DNA of 64,000 nt from positions 23,129-87,128 of the forward strand of contig NZ_WIAQ01000023.1 of assembly GCF_009466385.1 (NCBI RefSeq), written 5' to 3'. The stretch's first letter is position 1; each line of letters begins with the position of its first letter. The notes under the pieces were generated by a model. It was not told where the DNA came from and searched no databases. It was given only the letters and a program-made list of their open reading frames with translations. A program made the position numbers and the translations under genes. Shown here one piece after another: positions 34,393 through 42,909 of this stretch. The stretch comes from Peribacillus tepidiphilus (GTDB lineage Bacteria > Bacillota > Bacilli > Bacillales > DSM-1321).

Positions 34393-35055
34393 ATGACCTT
34401 TAGAGTTCAGCTTTTAAAAGGGCTAATCCGACCACTTATCTATAAATATCAGCTTCAAGAGGCCGAAGAATTTAAACATTATAAGCTGAAATTGGCTTGG
34501 CTGTTTTTGTTGAGTATGGCTTTATTTGCGGTGAGTGGTTATTTGGGAATCGGATCAGAATCGATTACGAAAGAATGGACGGACTTAACAAATTCTGAAT
34601 TTGAAGCAAGGAAACAGTTGTTTTTACTTGGAAAAATTGTTTTAGGATTCATGTTTCCTGTTATTTTTCTCTTTTTGGCTGCTTTATTTTTTTGGAGCAT
34701 TGTTGAGATTCCATACAAAAAGCTAGTTGTGATTCAAATGTCAGTGTTTTGTATGGCCTTGTTTGAAAAAGCTTTAAATCTATTGATTTATACTGGACTA
34801 AATGTCGATCAAGCTTCTAATCCTTTGGCTTTTGGAGTGATTGCCCAGTACATAACAACCAATAAGCTCGTATGTTATTTCTTTGGAGAAATAACGATAT
34901 TTCAATGGCTAATGATTGGAATCATTTCCTATTATCTAACTGCTTTATCTGGCAAAAGCAAAAAGGTCATCATCCCAATTGTCAGTTTGTTTTTTGCCTT
35001 TTGTTGGTTCATTTCAGCATTATTAGCTTATATCAGAATTGGAGTCTTTTTTTAA
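34393..35055 (+). CDS. Yip1-like integral membrane protein
   Basis: A 220-residue protein with five hydrophobic segments (about 30-50, 80-100, 112-130, 165-185, 195-215). GGGGAGG lies 7 bases before the ATG. The arrangement resembles Yip1-domain proteins, which are often encoded next to HlyD-type adaptors in bacilli, as here (10 bases to the next start). No catalytic motif is visible. The two products probably act together in an envelope export system, but no ABC or MFS pump is encoded next to them. Confidence 0.75.
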   Translation: MTFRVQLLKGLIRPLIYKYQLQEAEEFKHYKLKLAWLFLLSMALFAVSGYLGIGSESITKEWTDLTNSEFEARKQLFLLGKIVLGFMFPVIFLFLAALFFWSIVEIPYKKLVVIQMSVFCMALFEKALNLLIYTGLNVDQASNPLAFGVIAQYITTNKLVCYFFGEITIFQWLMIGIISYYLTALSGKSKKVIIPIVSLFFAFCWFISALLAYIRIGVFF

Positions 35056-35065
35056 GAGGGGGTGC

Positions 35066-36295
35066 ATGATTGTGAATAGTTGGAAAAGTGCCGCACTCAT
35101 TATTTTTTGTGTATTATTTGTGGGTGTAAATTTATATCTACTTTTAAAAGAAGACAGTAAAGCAGCCAGAGTGGCTTATGTTGAAGACTGGCTCCGAGTG
35201 AAACAAGATGATATAACGGAAAAATTTGATACGAAAGGTGTATTGAAGCCTTTAGAAGAATTTCCGGTTTATGTGGATGGAGACAAGCAGCCAATTGAGT
35301 CCTTCCTTGTGAAAAAAGGGGACCAAGTTTCACCGGGAACACCTTTATTTACTTATTCCTCTGAAAAACTAGAGGATGAAAAGAAAGGATTGGAAGAGGA
35401 AAAAACAAAGCTTCAAGGGGAAATAGCAGCTGTTCAAGATCATATTTGGAAATTGAAGTCTTATCAAAATTCTATATCAGTACCAACATCAAAAGTTGAT
35501 GAAGAGAAAGAATACACAGCTGAAAAAATATCAGAAAGCGAAATCGAGCAGGAGATATACAAACAAGAGCTGGCTGAGGATCGGTTAGAAAAAGAAGTAG
35601 TAAAAATAGATGCACAAATTGCGTATCTTAACCAAAAAATTAACAATCTGACGGTCACAAGCAAAGTGGAAGGAACTGTGACAGAATTAAACCAAGACTT
35701 ACAAAGCCCTGTTATCCAAATTGCTTCCTCTGATTTAGGAGTAGAAGGATTGATGACAGAAGTACAAAGGAAAAAGGCGGAAGAAGGAATGCGAGTAGTA
35801 TTGTACTCTCCTTTGTACAAAAAGAAGTTGGAAGGCAGTATACGTACATTGCATACATACCCTGCAAATGAACCTCATGTAGAAAAAGAAACGGTTTACC
35901 CGTTTACAGCTTCCTTAAACGAGCCTGATTCAGAACTTTTGGCAGGTGCGAAGCTTGATGTTACCGTAATTGTGAATGAAGCAAAAAATGTTCCTGTCAT
36001 TCCGAACCGTACTTTATTTAAAGAAGACAAGAAATATTATGTATACCGATTGTCAGACAGTGGAAGGTTAGAAAAACAAAGAGTTAATAAAGGTTTGACC
36101 TTCGCTGGAAAGCAGGAAATCCAAAAAGGCTTAAAGAAGAAAGATTTAGTTGCAAAGGATCCAATGGATGTGAAAGTGGAAAACGTTCCTGTTATAACGC
36201 CACTTCATACATCCAACATTCAAATGAAAGAATTAAAAGGATTATCCAAAAAACAAACGCTTCAATATGTTTTGATGGGGATGTTAGAAAGGTAA
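35066..36295 (+). CDS. HlyD/RND-type periplasmic adaptor-like protein
   Basis: A 409-residue protein with one N-terminal membrane anchor (about residues 8-26), an alpha-helical hairpin (about 100-200; YSSEKLEDEKKGLEEEKTKL, EQEIYKQELAEDRLEKE) and lipoyl/barrel segments (FPVYVDGDKQPIESFLVKKG, TVTSKVEGTVTELNQDLQSP). This is the membrane-fusion-protein layout. In Gram-positives such proteins (YknX, YvrP) assist ABC exporters. AAGAGGGGGTG precedes the ATG. Its pump must be encoded elsewhere. Confidence 0.85.
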   Translation: MIVNSWKSAALIIFCVLFVGVNLYLLLKEDSKAARVAYVEDWLRVKQDDITEKFDTKGVLKPLEEFPVYVDGDKQPIESFLVKKGDQVSPGTPLFTYSSEKLEDEKKGLEEEKTKLQGEIAAVQDHIWKLKSYQNSISVPTSKVDEEKEYTAEKISESEIEQEIYKQELAEDRLEKEVVKIDAQIAYLNQKINNLTVTSKVEGTVTELNQDLQSPVIQIASSDLGVEGLMTEVQRKKAEEGMRVVLYSPLYKKKLEGSIRTLHTYPANEPHVEKETVYPFTASLNEPDSELLAGAKLDVTVIVNEAKNVPVIPNRTLFKEDKKYYVYRLSDSGRLEKQRVNKGLTFAGKQEIQKGLKKKDLVAKDPMDVKVENVPVITPLHTSNIQMKELKGLSKKQTLQYVLMGMLER

Positions 36296-36302
36296 TGAAT
36301 AC

Positions 36303-36342
36303 GGCTATGACTGTTACTAAATGGCAGTCATAGCTTTTATTA
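36303..36342 (+). terminator. Terminator of the adaptor operon
   Basis: GGCTATGACTG / CAGTCATAGCT hairpin, then TTTATTATTT. Confidence 0.9.
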
Positions 36343-36375
36343 TTTGACTGCATTTTCTATGATTAATATTTTTTG

Positions 36376-36421
36376 TTGACGGGGTAATGGTGTTTAGGTG
36401 ATAATATACCCATAAGGGTAT
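36376..36421 (+). promoter_or_regulatory. Promoter with CsoR/CstR-type operator before the rhodaneses
   Basis: TTGACG (36376) and GATAAT (36400) are 18 bases apart. ATACCCATAAGGGTAT at 36406-36421 overlaps the start region: half-sites ATACC and GGTAT separated by 6 bases. The copper operators below have the same half-sites with 7 bases between, so a persulfide-sensing CstR-like protein, rather than CsoR, may bind here. Confidence 0.7.
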
Positions 36422-36438
36422 TTAAGGGAGGTAACAAC

Positions 36439-36801
36439 ATGAGTTGGTCTGTTTGGATTTTTATCATTGTTTCAGTCATTCTCGTTGCAAGTAGGATGGT
36501 ACCGAGTAAGGGTATCAATTATATATCTGCAGGAGAGTTAAAAGGTAGATTAAAAGAGAAGAATGTTCAATTTATTGATGTACGTACGCCAGCTGAATAT
36601 AAAGGCAATCATATCCGGCAATTTCAAAATATTCCTCTTCATGTGTTAAAACAAAAGGCTTCTTCATTGGACAAAAATAAAGAAGTTGTGGTTATGTGCC
36701 AAAGCGGAATGAGAAGTACAAAAGCATGCAAAATCTTGAAGCAATTAGGGTTTAAGAAAATTACCAACGTTCGCGGCGGTATGAGTTCTTGGAGACCTTA
36801 A
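36439..36801 (+). CDS. Membrane-anchored rhodanese
   Basis: A 120-residue sulfurtransferase with an N-terminal membrane helix (residues 2-20) and a rhodanese domain (INYISAGELKGRLKEKN … FIDVRTPAEY). The active Cys87 is in CQSGMRS. It moves sulfane sulfur from a donor to an acceptor at the membrane face. AGGGAGG precedes the ATG. First gene of a two-rhodanese operon under a CsoR/CstR-type operator, which fits a role in handling sulfide or persulfide stress. Confidence 0.9.
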   Translation: MSWSVWIFIIVSVILVASRMVPSKGINYISAGELKGRLKEKNVQFIDVRTPAEYKGNHIRQFQNIPLHVLKQKASSLDKNKEVVVMCQSGMRSTKACKILKQLGFKKITNVRGGMSSWRP

Positions 36802-36826
36802 TGTTTAAATAAAGGAGCATTCAAAC

Positions 36827-37123
36827 ATGAAAAATATCACACCTAGAGAAGCTAAAAATAAATTAGATCATCATGAGAAATTAAATATTATTGATGTGAG
36901 AGAGCCAGAAGAAGTAATGTTCGGTATGATACCAGGAGCAAAGAACATTCCACTTGGAACCATTCCAGAGCATTTAGAAGAGATGGATAAAAACGAAGAG
37001 TACATCATTGTCTGTCAATCCGGCGGAAGAAGTATGCATGCTACGATGTTTTTAGAAAATCAAGGCTTTAAAGTCATGAACATGACAGGTGGTATGTCTA
37101 ACTGGAATTGGGAGACCGTATAA
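36827..37123 (+). CDS. Single-domain rhodanese (YtwF-like)
   Basis: A 98-residue soluble rhodanese. NIIDVREPEEVMFGMIPGAK and the active-site loop CQSGGRS with Cys63 are intact. Small and acidic, it resembles GlpE/YtwF-type sulfurtransferases. It follows the membrane-anchored rhodanese by 25 bases with AAAGGAG before the ATG. Both genes end at a repeat that doubles as terminator. Confidence 0.9.
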   Translation: MKNITPREAKNKLDHHEKLNIIDVREPEEVMFGMIPGAKNIPLGTIPEHLEEMDKNEEYIIVCQSGGRSMHATMFLENQGFKVMNMTGGMSNWNWETV

Positions 37124-37128
37124 ACATT

Positions 37129-37253
37129 AAAGGGGCAGTCCAATAAGTCGAATTTTCGGCTTTTGGATGCCCCTTTTTATATTCAAGAATATTGATATTT
37201 CACCATTCTTGCCTTTCAATTTTTAATGAAGTTGCCCTTTTCGGACAGCCCCT
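37129..37253. repeat. Intergenic repeat with terminator hairpin, copy 1
   Basis: Opens with AAAGGGGCAGTCC and closes with GGACAGCCCC; inside is GTCGAATTTTCGGCTTTTGG and ATGCCCCTTTTT, a terminator. A copy about 85% alike by eye lies at 41378-41489 after copA. It probably terminates the rhodanese operon. Confidence 0.85.
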
Positions 37254-37329
37254 ACGTATTTTTCACGCATATTTGGACTGATTGAAAATGCTTGTTAGTT
37301 GGATATTTGGGTCACCAAGCGCATAAAAT

Positions 37330-37527
37330 CGGTCGTCAATCCAATGTATCGGTCATCAGGCCCAAAATATCGGTCGTCGTTCGAATATATCGGTCGTCAG
37401 GCTCAAAATATCGGTCGTCGTTCGAATATATCGGTCATCAGGCCCAAAATATCGGTCGTCAATCAAATATATCGGTCATCAGGCCCAAAAATCGGTCGTC
37501 AATCCAAAATATCGGTCGTCCCCAATT
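37330..37527. repeat. Array of about ten 20-21-bp units (CGGTCGTC type)
   Basis: Units beginning CGGTCGTC or CGGTCATC and mostly ending ATAT, spaced 20 or 21 bp, with alternating inner parts (…AGGCCCAAA… and …GTTCGAAT…). The same core is seen at 11103-11268, 26 kb away. Two short open frames across it are by-products. Confidence 0.92.
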
Positions 37528-37528
37528 G

Positions 37529-38140
37529 TTATTTGTTTAAGTGTGAGATGTCTCCTTCGAATTCGATGTGATGGAGATCGTCTTTAATGACAACTTTTGT
37601 TAAGCTGGTGTGCCCTAAAGGTGTTTGAGTAAATAGCTTTTCGAGCGGCAGCTGGCGAATATATGCGATGAGAACCCGAAGGAAAATAGAATGAGATACC
37701 ACCAGAACCGTACCTTCTTTATGCTGCTCAATGATTTTTTGAAAGGCTAACTTCGCACGTTCTTGAACCTGACTAAAAACTTCTCCATCATCTCGATTAA
37801 AAAGATGAGGAGTTTCCCAAAATGCTTTGAAATCTTCTGGGTACTCTCGTTCAATTTCGTCTCGTGTACGTCCTTCCCAATCGCCAAAATGCATTTCCCG
37901 CAATAAATCATCTTTAATTATGGGAATTTCTCTATCGCCTACAATGATTTCTGCTGTTTCATAAGCTCTTTTACTGGAGCTAGAATAAACGGCATCAATT
38001 GGTATATCCTTTAATCTTTTAGCGAGAGCTTGAGCATCCTGTCTGCCTTGATCCGTTAATTCACCATTTCCCCAACCCTGCATTCGTTTTTGAACATTCC
38101 ATTCTGTTTGCCCATGACGAGTTAAATAGATCGTAAGCAC
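37529..38140 (-). CDS. Histidine phosphatase-family enzyme
   Basis: A 203-residue protein. IYLTRHGQTEWNVQKRMQGW is the phospho-acceptor motif of the phosphoglycerate-mutase-like superfamily, with SSSKRAYETAEII, the HFGDWEGRTRDEIE acid loop, and the second His in VVSHSIFLRVL. The start is GTG 38140, with AGGAGG 9 bases upstream; the longer frame is unsupported. Relatives include PhoE and CobC-type phosphatases. The substrate is unknown. Confidence 0.9.
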   Translation of the reverse strand: MLTIYLTRHGQTEWNVQKRMQGWGNGELTDQGRQDAQALAKRLKDIPIDAVYSSSSKRAYETAEIIVGDREIPIIKDDLLREMHFGDWEGRTRDEIEREYPEDFKAFWETPHLFNRDDGEVFSQVQERAKLAFQKIIEQHKEGTVLVVSHSIFLRVLIAYIRQLPLEKLFTQTPLGHTSLTKVVIKDDLHHIEFEGDISHLNK

Positions 38141-38232
38141 AACGAATAACCTCCTGAATAAAAACAATAAGAATCCATTCATATAATAACCGATGCACCT
38201 CAAAAAGAAAAAATTTTCTACTATAAAATTGC

Positions 38233-38253
38233 ATACCATAGTAGGGTATGGTA
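38233..38253 (+). promoter_or_regulatory. CsoR operator before csoR
   Basis: ATACC-N7-GGTAT at 38233-38249, lying in a longer inverted repeat TACCATA-N6-TATGGTA (38234-38253). It matches the GC-tract palindromes bound by CsoR and is 27 bases before the csoR start. Confidence 0.85.
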
Positions 38254-38279
38254 CTATTAAAGCGTGGGGAGGTTTTAAA

Positions 38280-38621
38280 ATGGACACCATAAACCCTAAT
38301 GAATCAAAATTGCAAAGCGAACATTGTCATACTAGCACTGAACGAAAAAGTCATCACTCAGAAAAAGTAAAGAAAAATCTCATTACGCGGCTAAATCGAG
38401 TAGAGGGACAAATCCGCGGTATTAAAGGCATGATCGAAAAAGATGTATATTGTGATGATATTATTACTCAAATTGCAGCCACTCAATCAGCGTTAAACAG
38501 TGTTGCCAAATTGCTTTTAGAAGGACACTTAAAAACTTGTGTGCTTGAAAGAATCCAAGAAGGCGACATTGAAGTTTTAGATGAAGTGTTAGAAACTATT
38601 CAGCGACTTATGAAAAAGTAG
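38280..38621 (+). CDS. csoR: Copper-sensing repressor CsoR
   Basis: A 113-residue all-helical repressor. The Cu(I) ligands Cys58 (DVYCDD), His83 and Cys87 (LLEGHLKTCV) are all present, which separates it from persulfide-sensing CstR (which lacks the His). NRVEGQIRGIKGMIEK is the family's DNA-facing helix. GGGGAGG precedes ATG 38280; the upstream frame extension runs through the operator. A His/Cys-rich N-terminal tail (EHCHTSTERKSHH) is an added feature. Cu(I) binding releases it from the operators before csoR-copZ and copA. Confidence 0.95.
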   Translation: MDTINPNESKLQSEHCHTSTERKSHHSEKVKKNLITRLNRVEGQIRGIKGMIEKDVYCDDIITQIAATQSALNSVAKLLLEGHLKTCVLERIQEGDIEVLDEVLETIQRLMKK

Positions 38622-38633
38622 GGAGGATTTCAA

Positions 38634-38840
38634 ATGGAAAAAGTTATTCTTCGTGTAAAAGGCATGTCTTGCGGACATTGTGTGAAGGCTGTGGAAGGAA
38701 GCGTAGGAGAGCTTGAAGGAGTTCAAAAGGTAGTCGTGGATTTAAGTCAAGCAAAAGTAGAAGTTGAATACGACCCTGCAGTTGTATCGATTGAAAAAAT
38801 TAAAGAAACGATTGATGACCAAGGTTACGACGTAGAATAA
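38634..38840 (+). CDS. copZ: Copper chaperone CopZ
   Basis: A 68-residue heavy-metal-associated domain with the Cu(I) site GMSCGHC at residues 10-16. It carries copper to the two N-terminal domains of CopA. It follows csoR by 12 bases, with GGGAGG before the ATG, and is cotranscribed with it. A terminator separates it from copA. Confidence 0.96.
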   Translation: MEKVILRVKGMSCGHCVKAVEGSVGELEGVQKVVVDLSQAKVEVEYDPAVVSIEKIKETIDDQGYDVE

Positions 38841-38848
38841 ATATCAGA

Positions 38849-38883
38849 AAACTCGGCTTAGCAATACGTGCCGAGTTTTTTCA
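38849..38883 (+). terminator. Terminator of csoR-copZ
   Basis: AAACTCGGC / GCCGAGTTT hairpin followed by TTT. Confidence 0.9.
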
Positions 38884-38893
38884 AAATCTCAAC

Positions 38894-38910
38894 ATACCCC
38901 TGGGTGGTAT
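38894..38910 (+). promoter_or_regulatory. CsoR operator before copA
   Basis: ATACCCCTGGGTGGTAT: ATACC-N7-GGTAT, same spacing as the csoR operator. It ends just before the copA ribosome binding site. Confidence 0.85.
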
Positions 38911-38924
38911 AAGGAGTGACGACA

Positions 38925-41345
38925 ATGAGTGCAAAAAATAAAGAAGCAGTCTTTCAAATATCCGGGATGACATGTGCAGCTTGTTCATCCAGAATCGAAA
39001 AGGTATTGAACAAAATGGATGGTGTCGAGGCTGCCAACGTAAATTTAGCGCTTGAGAAATCAACCATACAGTACGATCCAGAAAAAGTTAAGGCGGAAGA
39101 TTTACAAAGAAAAATAGAAGCCTTAGGGTACGGTGTAGTGACGGAAAAAGTAGAGTTGAACATCTCTGGAATGACATGTGCAGCCTGTTCAAATCGTATT
39201 GAAAAAGGATTAAATAAAATGGATGGCGTAATGAGGGCTTCTGTTAATCTAGCTTTGGAAACCGCAGCCATCGAATATAATCCGGCTATTTTAGAACCGA
39301 AAGATTTAATGAATCGAATTGAAAAACTCGGATATGGAGCAGCTGTTAAGGTAGATCAAAACGAAACGGATCCGATGGGTCATAGGCAAAAAGCGATTGA
39401 AAAGCAGAAACATAAATTTATTTTGTCAGCCATCTTGTCATTTCCTTTGCTTTGGACGATGGTAGGGCATTTCTCTTTTACTTCTTTTATGTATATTCCA
39501 GATTTTTTAATGGATCCTTGGGTTCAATTTGCCTTGGCTACCCCCGTGCAATTTTGGATCGGTGGTCAGTTTTATAAAGGTGCCTACAAAGCCCTTAAAA
39601 ATAAAAGCGCCAATATGGATGTGCTGGTAGCTCTCGGTACATCAGCGGCTTACTTTTATAGTTTGTATCAAACCATTCAGGCGATTGGATCTCATCACCA
39701 AGACCTTCAGCTATATTATGAAACAAGTGCGGTATTAATTACGTTAATTCTTCTTGGAAAGCTATTTGAAGCTAAGGCGAAAGGCCGTTCATCTGAAGCC
39801 ATAAAAAAATTAATGGGCTTACAGGCAAAAACCGCAACGGTTGAGCGACATGGTGAGGTATTCGAGATTTCTTTAGATGAAGTTAAAGTTGGAGATGTAC
39901 TGCTCATAAAACCGGGTGAGAAAATACCGGTTGACGGTGAAATCGTCGAAGGACAATCCGCTCTTGATGAGTCTATGCTTACTGGTGAAAGTGTTCCGGT
40001 TCAAAAGAGTGTTGGTGATACGGTAATCGGAGCCACTATTAATAAAAATGGTTTTCTTAAAATGAAGGCGACGAAGGTTGGGAAAGATACGGCTCTGGCC
40101 CAAATTATAAAGGTTGTTGAACAGGCTCAAGGCTCTAAAGCTCCGATTCAGCGCTTAGCTGATAAAATTTCTGGTGTATTTGTTCCAATCGTTGTTGGCA
40201 TTGCTGTCGTTACATTTTTCATTTGGATCGCATTTGTCGATCCGGGTAATTTTACAGGTGCATTAGAAAAATTAATAGCTGTGCTTGTCATTGCTTGTCC
40301 ATGTGCATTGGGACTCGCTACGCCAACTTCTATAATGGCTGGTTCAGGAAGAGCAGCTGAATTCGGTATTTTATTTAAAGGCGGCGAGCACTTAGAACAA
40401 ACACATGCTATTACCACTGTCTTATTGGATAAGACAGGAACAGTAACGAATGGCAAGCCAGTATTAACAGATGTAGTAGTAGCGAAGGAATGGGATGAAG
40501 ACGAGCTATTGCAATTAATAGGTTCGGCTGAAAAATCTTCTGAGCATCCTTTAGCTGAAGCAATCGTTCAAGGGATAAAAGAAAAGGGGATAACATTGAA
40601 GTCAGTCGAGAAATTCGAGGCCATTCCCGGATATGGTATATATGCTGAAATAGACGGAAGAAAAGTATTAGCTGGAACTAGAAAGCTCATGAGCCAATAT
40701 GATGTCAGGATCGAAGAGGCTCTTGACCAAATGGAGAAGCTGGAACGCGAAGGGAAAACGGCTATACTTATGGCTGTTGATGGATATTATGCAGGCATGA
40801 TTGCTGTCGCCGATACGATAAAAGAAACGTCTAAATCCGCAATAGCCCGATTAAAGGATATGGGTCTGGAAGTTTGGATGATTACTGGTGATAATAAACG
40901 TACTGCTGAAGCCATTGCAAAGCAAGCAGGAATTGAACATGTTATCGCGGAAGTCCTTCCGGAAGGAAAAGCTGAAGAAGTGAAAAAGCTACAAATGCAA
41001 GGGAAAAAGGTTGCAATGGTAGGAGATGGTATTAATGATGCACCAGCTTTGGCGATTGCTGATATCGGAATGGCCATCGGGACCGGTACAGATGTGGCGA
41101 TGGAAGCAGCCGATATTACATTAATGAGAGGTGATCTCCATTCTATAGCCGATGCAATCTACATGAGCAAGAAAACCATTCAAAACATCAAACAAAATCT
41201 TTTCTGGGCCTTTGCCTACAATACTTTAGGGATTCCAATTGCAGCATTTGGATTTCTTGCTCCATGGGTAGCTGGAGCCGCAATGGCGTTTAGTTCTGTC
41301 AGCGTAGTCCTGAATTCACTTCGTCTGCAACGGGTGAAACTCTAA
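38925..41345 (+). CDS. copA: Copper-exporting P1B-type ATPase CopA
   Basis: An 806-residue pump. Two N-terminal metal domains each carry GMTCAAC (about residues 14-20 and 82-88). Then come eight membrane helices with the Cu site CPC in [13 protein letters not shown], the actuator loop TGES, the phosphorylation site DKTGT and the hinge [10 protein letters not shown]. All catalytic parts are intact. AAGGAGTG lies before ATG 38925. It exports Cu(I) from the cytoplasm and has its own CsoR operator, so it can be induced independently of csoR-copZ. Confidence 0.97.
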   Translation: MSAKNKEAVFQISGMTCAACSSRIEKVLNKMDGVEAANVNLALEKSTIQYDPEKVKAEDLQRKIEALGYGVVTEKVELNISGMTCAACSNRIEKGLNKMDGVMRASVNLALETAAIEYNPAILEPKDLMNRIEKLGYGAAVKVDQNETDPMGHRQKAIEKQKHKFILSAILSFPLLWTMVGHFSFTSFMYIPDFLMDPWVQFALATPVQFWIGGQFYKGAYKALKNKSANMDVLVALGTSAAYFYSLYQTIQAIGSHHQDLQLYYETSAVLITLILLGKLFEAKAKGRSSEAIKKLMGLQAKTATVERHGEVFEISLDEVKVGDVLLIKPGEKIPVDGEIVEGQSALDESMLTGESVPVQKSVGDTVIGATINKNGFLKMKATKVGKDTALAQIIKVVEQAQGSKAPIQRLADKISGVFVPIVVGIAVVTFFIWIAFVDPGNFTGALEKLIAVLVIACPCALGLATPTSIMAGSGRAAEFGILFKGGEHLEQTHAITTVLLDKTGTVTNGKPVLTDVVVAKEWDEDELLQLIGSAEKSSEHPLAEAIVQGIKEKGITLKSVEKFEAIPGYGIYAEIDGRKVLAGTRKLMSQYDVRIEEALDQMEKLEREGKTAILMAVDGYYAGMIAVADTIKETSKSAIARLKDMGLEVWMITGDNKRTAEAIAKQAGIEHVIAEVLPEGKAEEVKKLQMQGKKVAMVGDGINDAPALAIADIGMAIGTGTDVAMEAADITLMRGDLHSIADAIYMSKKTIQNIKQNLFWAFAYNTLGIPIAAFGFLAPWVAGAAMAFSSVSVVLNSLRLQRVKL

Positions 41346-41377
41346 GAAGAACTCAATGTAAAAGATAAAGACAAAAC

Positions 41378-41489
41378 AAAGGGGCTTCCAATAAGTCGAA
41401 TTTTCGGCTTTTGGATGCCCCTTTGTATGTTCAAGAATATGGATATATCACCCTTCTTGATTTTCAATTTTTAATGAAGTTGCCCTTTA
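41378..41489. repeat. Intergenic repeat with terminator hairpin, copy 2
   Basis: AAAGGGGCTTCC, AATAAGTCGAATTTTCGGCT and GGATGCCCCTTTG parallel copy 1 at 37129-37253. It probably terminates copA. The outer inverted ends are partly decayed here. Confidence 0.85.
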
Positions 41490-41527
41490 CAGCCCTTTCT
41501 TTATTTGACATAAAGGTGCTTTTCGTT

Positions 41528-42718
41528 TTACAAACTTTTTGCTTTCTCTTTTGAGCTAAACATGTAGTTTTTGTAGTGGTACTGCATACTGAAAACGATC
41601 CCCATGGCCATCATGTTTCCCATAAGAGAGCTTCCGCCATAACTGATGAATGGAAGCGGTATTCCAGTGATTGGAAGGACCTGAATGGTCATGCCGATAT
41701 TTTGGAACACATGGAAGGTGATCATGCTAATGATACCAGCACAAACATATGAATTAAAATGATCATTTGCATCCAATGCAATTTTTATCAAATGAAAAAT
41801 TAGGATAAAATATAAACCAATTACAATGCTCCCGCCTATAAATCCAAATTCCTCTCCAATAATACTGAAAATGAAATCGGAATGGCTTTCGGGAATATAG
41901 ACCTCACGACCTGTAAATCCTTTTCCAGACATCATGCCTGAGCCAATAGCGGACAGTGATTTTTCCAAATGATAAGCTTTATTGCCCGAATATTCATGTG
42001 GTGTCAGCCAAGCGTAAATTCGGTCGAACTGATAAGGTTGAATACCCAAATACTTCTCAAGAATATGTGGGAGCTTTAAAACAAAGAATATTAAAGTAGA
42101 AGCGATCACAGCTCCGCCTGTAAACAACGGTAATAGAATTTTCCAGCTGATGCCGGAAACGAGAGTCATTCCAAGCATGATGGCGATCATAACTAACGAA
42201 GTCCCTAGGTCTGGCTGTTCTTTTATAAGTATAAGGGGTAAAGCTGTTACAGCACCAATTTTTAATAATAATAAGGCATCCGTTTGCAAAGATTTATAGA
42301 TCACTTTTTCATGATGTTTTACGATTACTCTCGCAAGTACAAGGATCAAAAAAATTTTCATGAACTCAGAAGGCTGTATAGCTCCAAGACCACCAGGAAG
42401 GATAAACCAGCTCTTTGCACCATTTTTGATTGGAGCGATAGATTGGGGTGCAAAAATTAACACCAATAATAGCAGGTTTCCGATTGCATAAAGATACCAT
42501 GATAAATTCTTTAATTGGTCCGGGTCAAAATACATAATAAAAAAAATAATGAGAGCTCCTACTAGATACCAGAAAATTTGCTTTGAAACAAAATTAATGG
42601 GATATTGTCCTGTAGTCTGGGCGCTATAAATAGACAGGCAGCTCACCACGAAAAACACGAAGAGTATGAGGCATAATGTCCAATCAAACTTTTCTGAAAA
42701 AGTACGACGCTGATCCAT
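41528..42718 (-). CDS. rodA: SEDS-family peptidoglycan glycosyltransferase RodA
   Basis: A 396-residue protein with ten membrane segments. FMKIFLILVLARVI with GAIQPSEF, PYQFDRIYAWLTPHEY and GIPLPFISYGGSSLMGN are SEDS signatures, and the sequence sits closer to RodA than to FtsW or SpoVE by the loop QIPYQFDR-type context. It polymerises lipid II for rod elongation with a partner PBP2. Start ATG 42718 has AAAGGTG upstream; GTG 42727 is possible but poorer. Monocistronic. Confidence 0.9.
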   Translation of the reverse strand: MDQRRTFSEKFDWTLCLILFVFFVVSCLSIYSAQTTGQYPINFVSKQIFWYLVGALIIFFIMYFDPDQLKNLSWYLYAIGNLLLLVLIFAPQSIAPIKNGAKSWFILPGGLGAIQPSEFMKIFLILVLARVIVKHHEKVIYKSLQTDALLLLKIGAVTALPLILIKEQPDLGTSLVMIAIMLGMTLVSGISWKILLPLFTGGAVIASTLIFFVLKLPHILEKYLGIQPYQFDRIYAWLTPHEYSGNKAYHLEKSLSAIGSGMMSGKGFTGREVYIPESHSDFIFSIIGEEFGFIGGSIVIGLYFILIFHLIKIALDANDHFNSYVCAGIISMITFHVFQNIGMTIQVLPITGIPLPFISYGGSSLMGNMMAMGIVFSMQYHYKNYMFSSKEKAKSL

Positions 42719-42909
42719 CGGATACACCTTTCTGATTTATAATACATAATTCTACCATTTATGATAGAAGCTAACAAACACATTCAAACATGAAGTTTTG
42801 TGAAAAAATATTACTTTTGTCAAAAAAAAGTGGTAAAATTTATATTTATTTAGTACGAAATATGTAAGGATCTTGTATTTAGTTTTTGGGGATGATAGGG
42901 GGTAGGGGT

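Noticed and set aside
37292..37571. Two overlapping frames with QNIGRQSN / YRSSFEYIG repeats
   Set aside because: Products of the repeat array, with no start signals and no non-repeat content.
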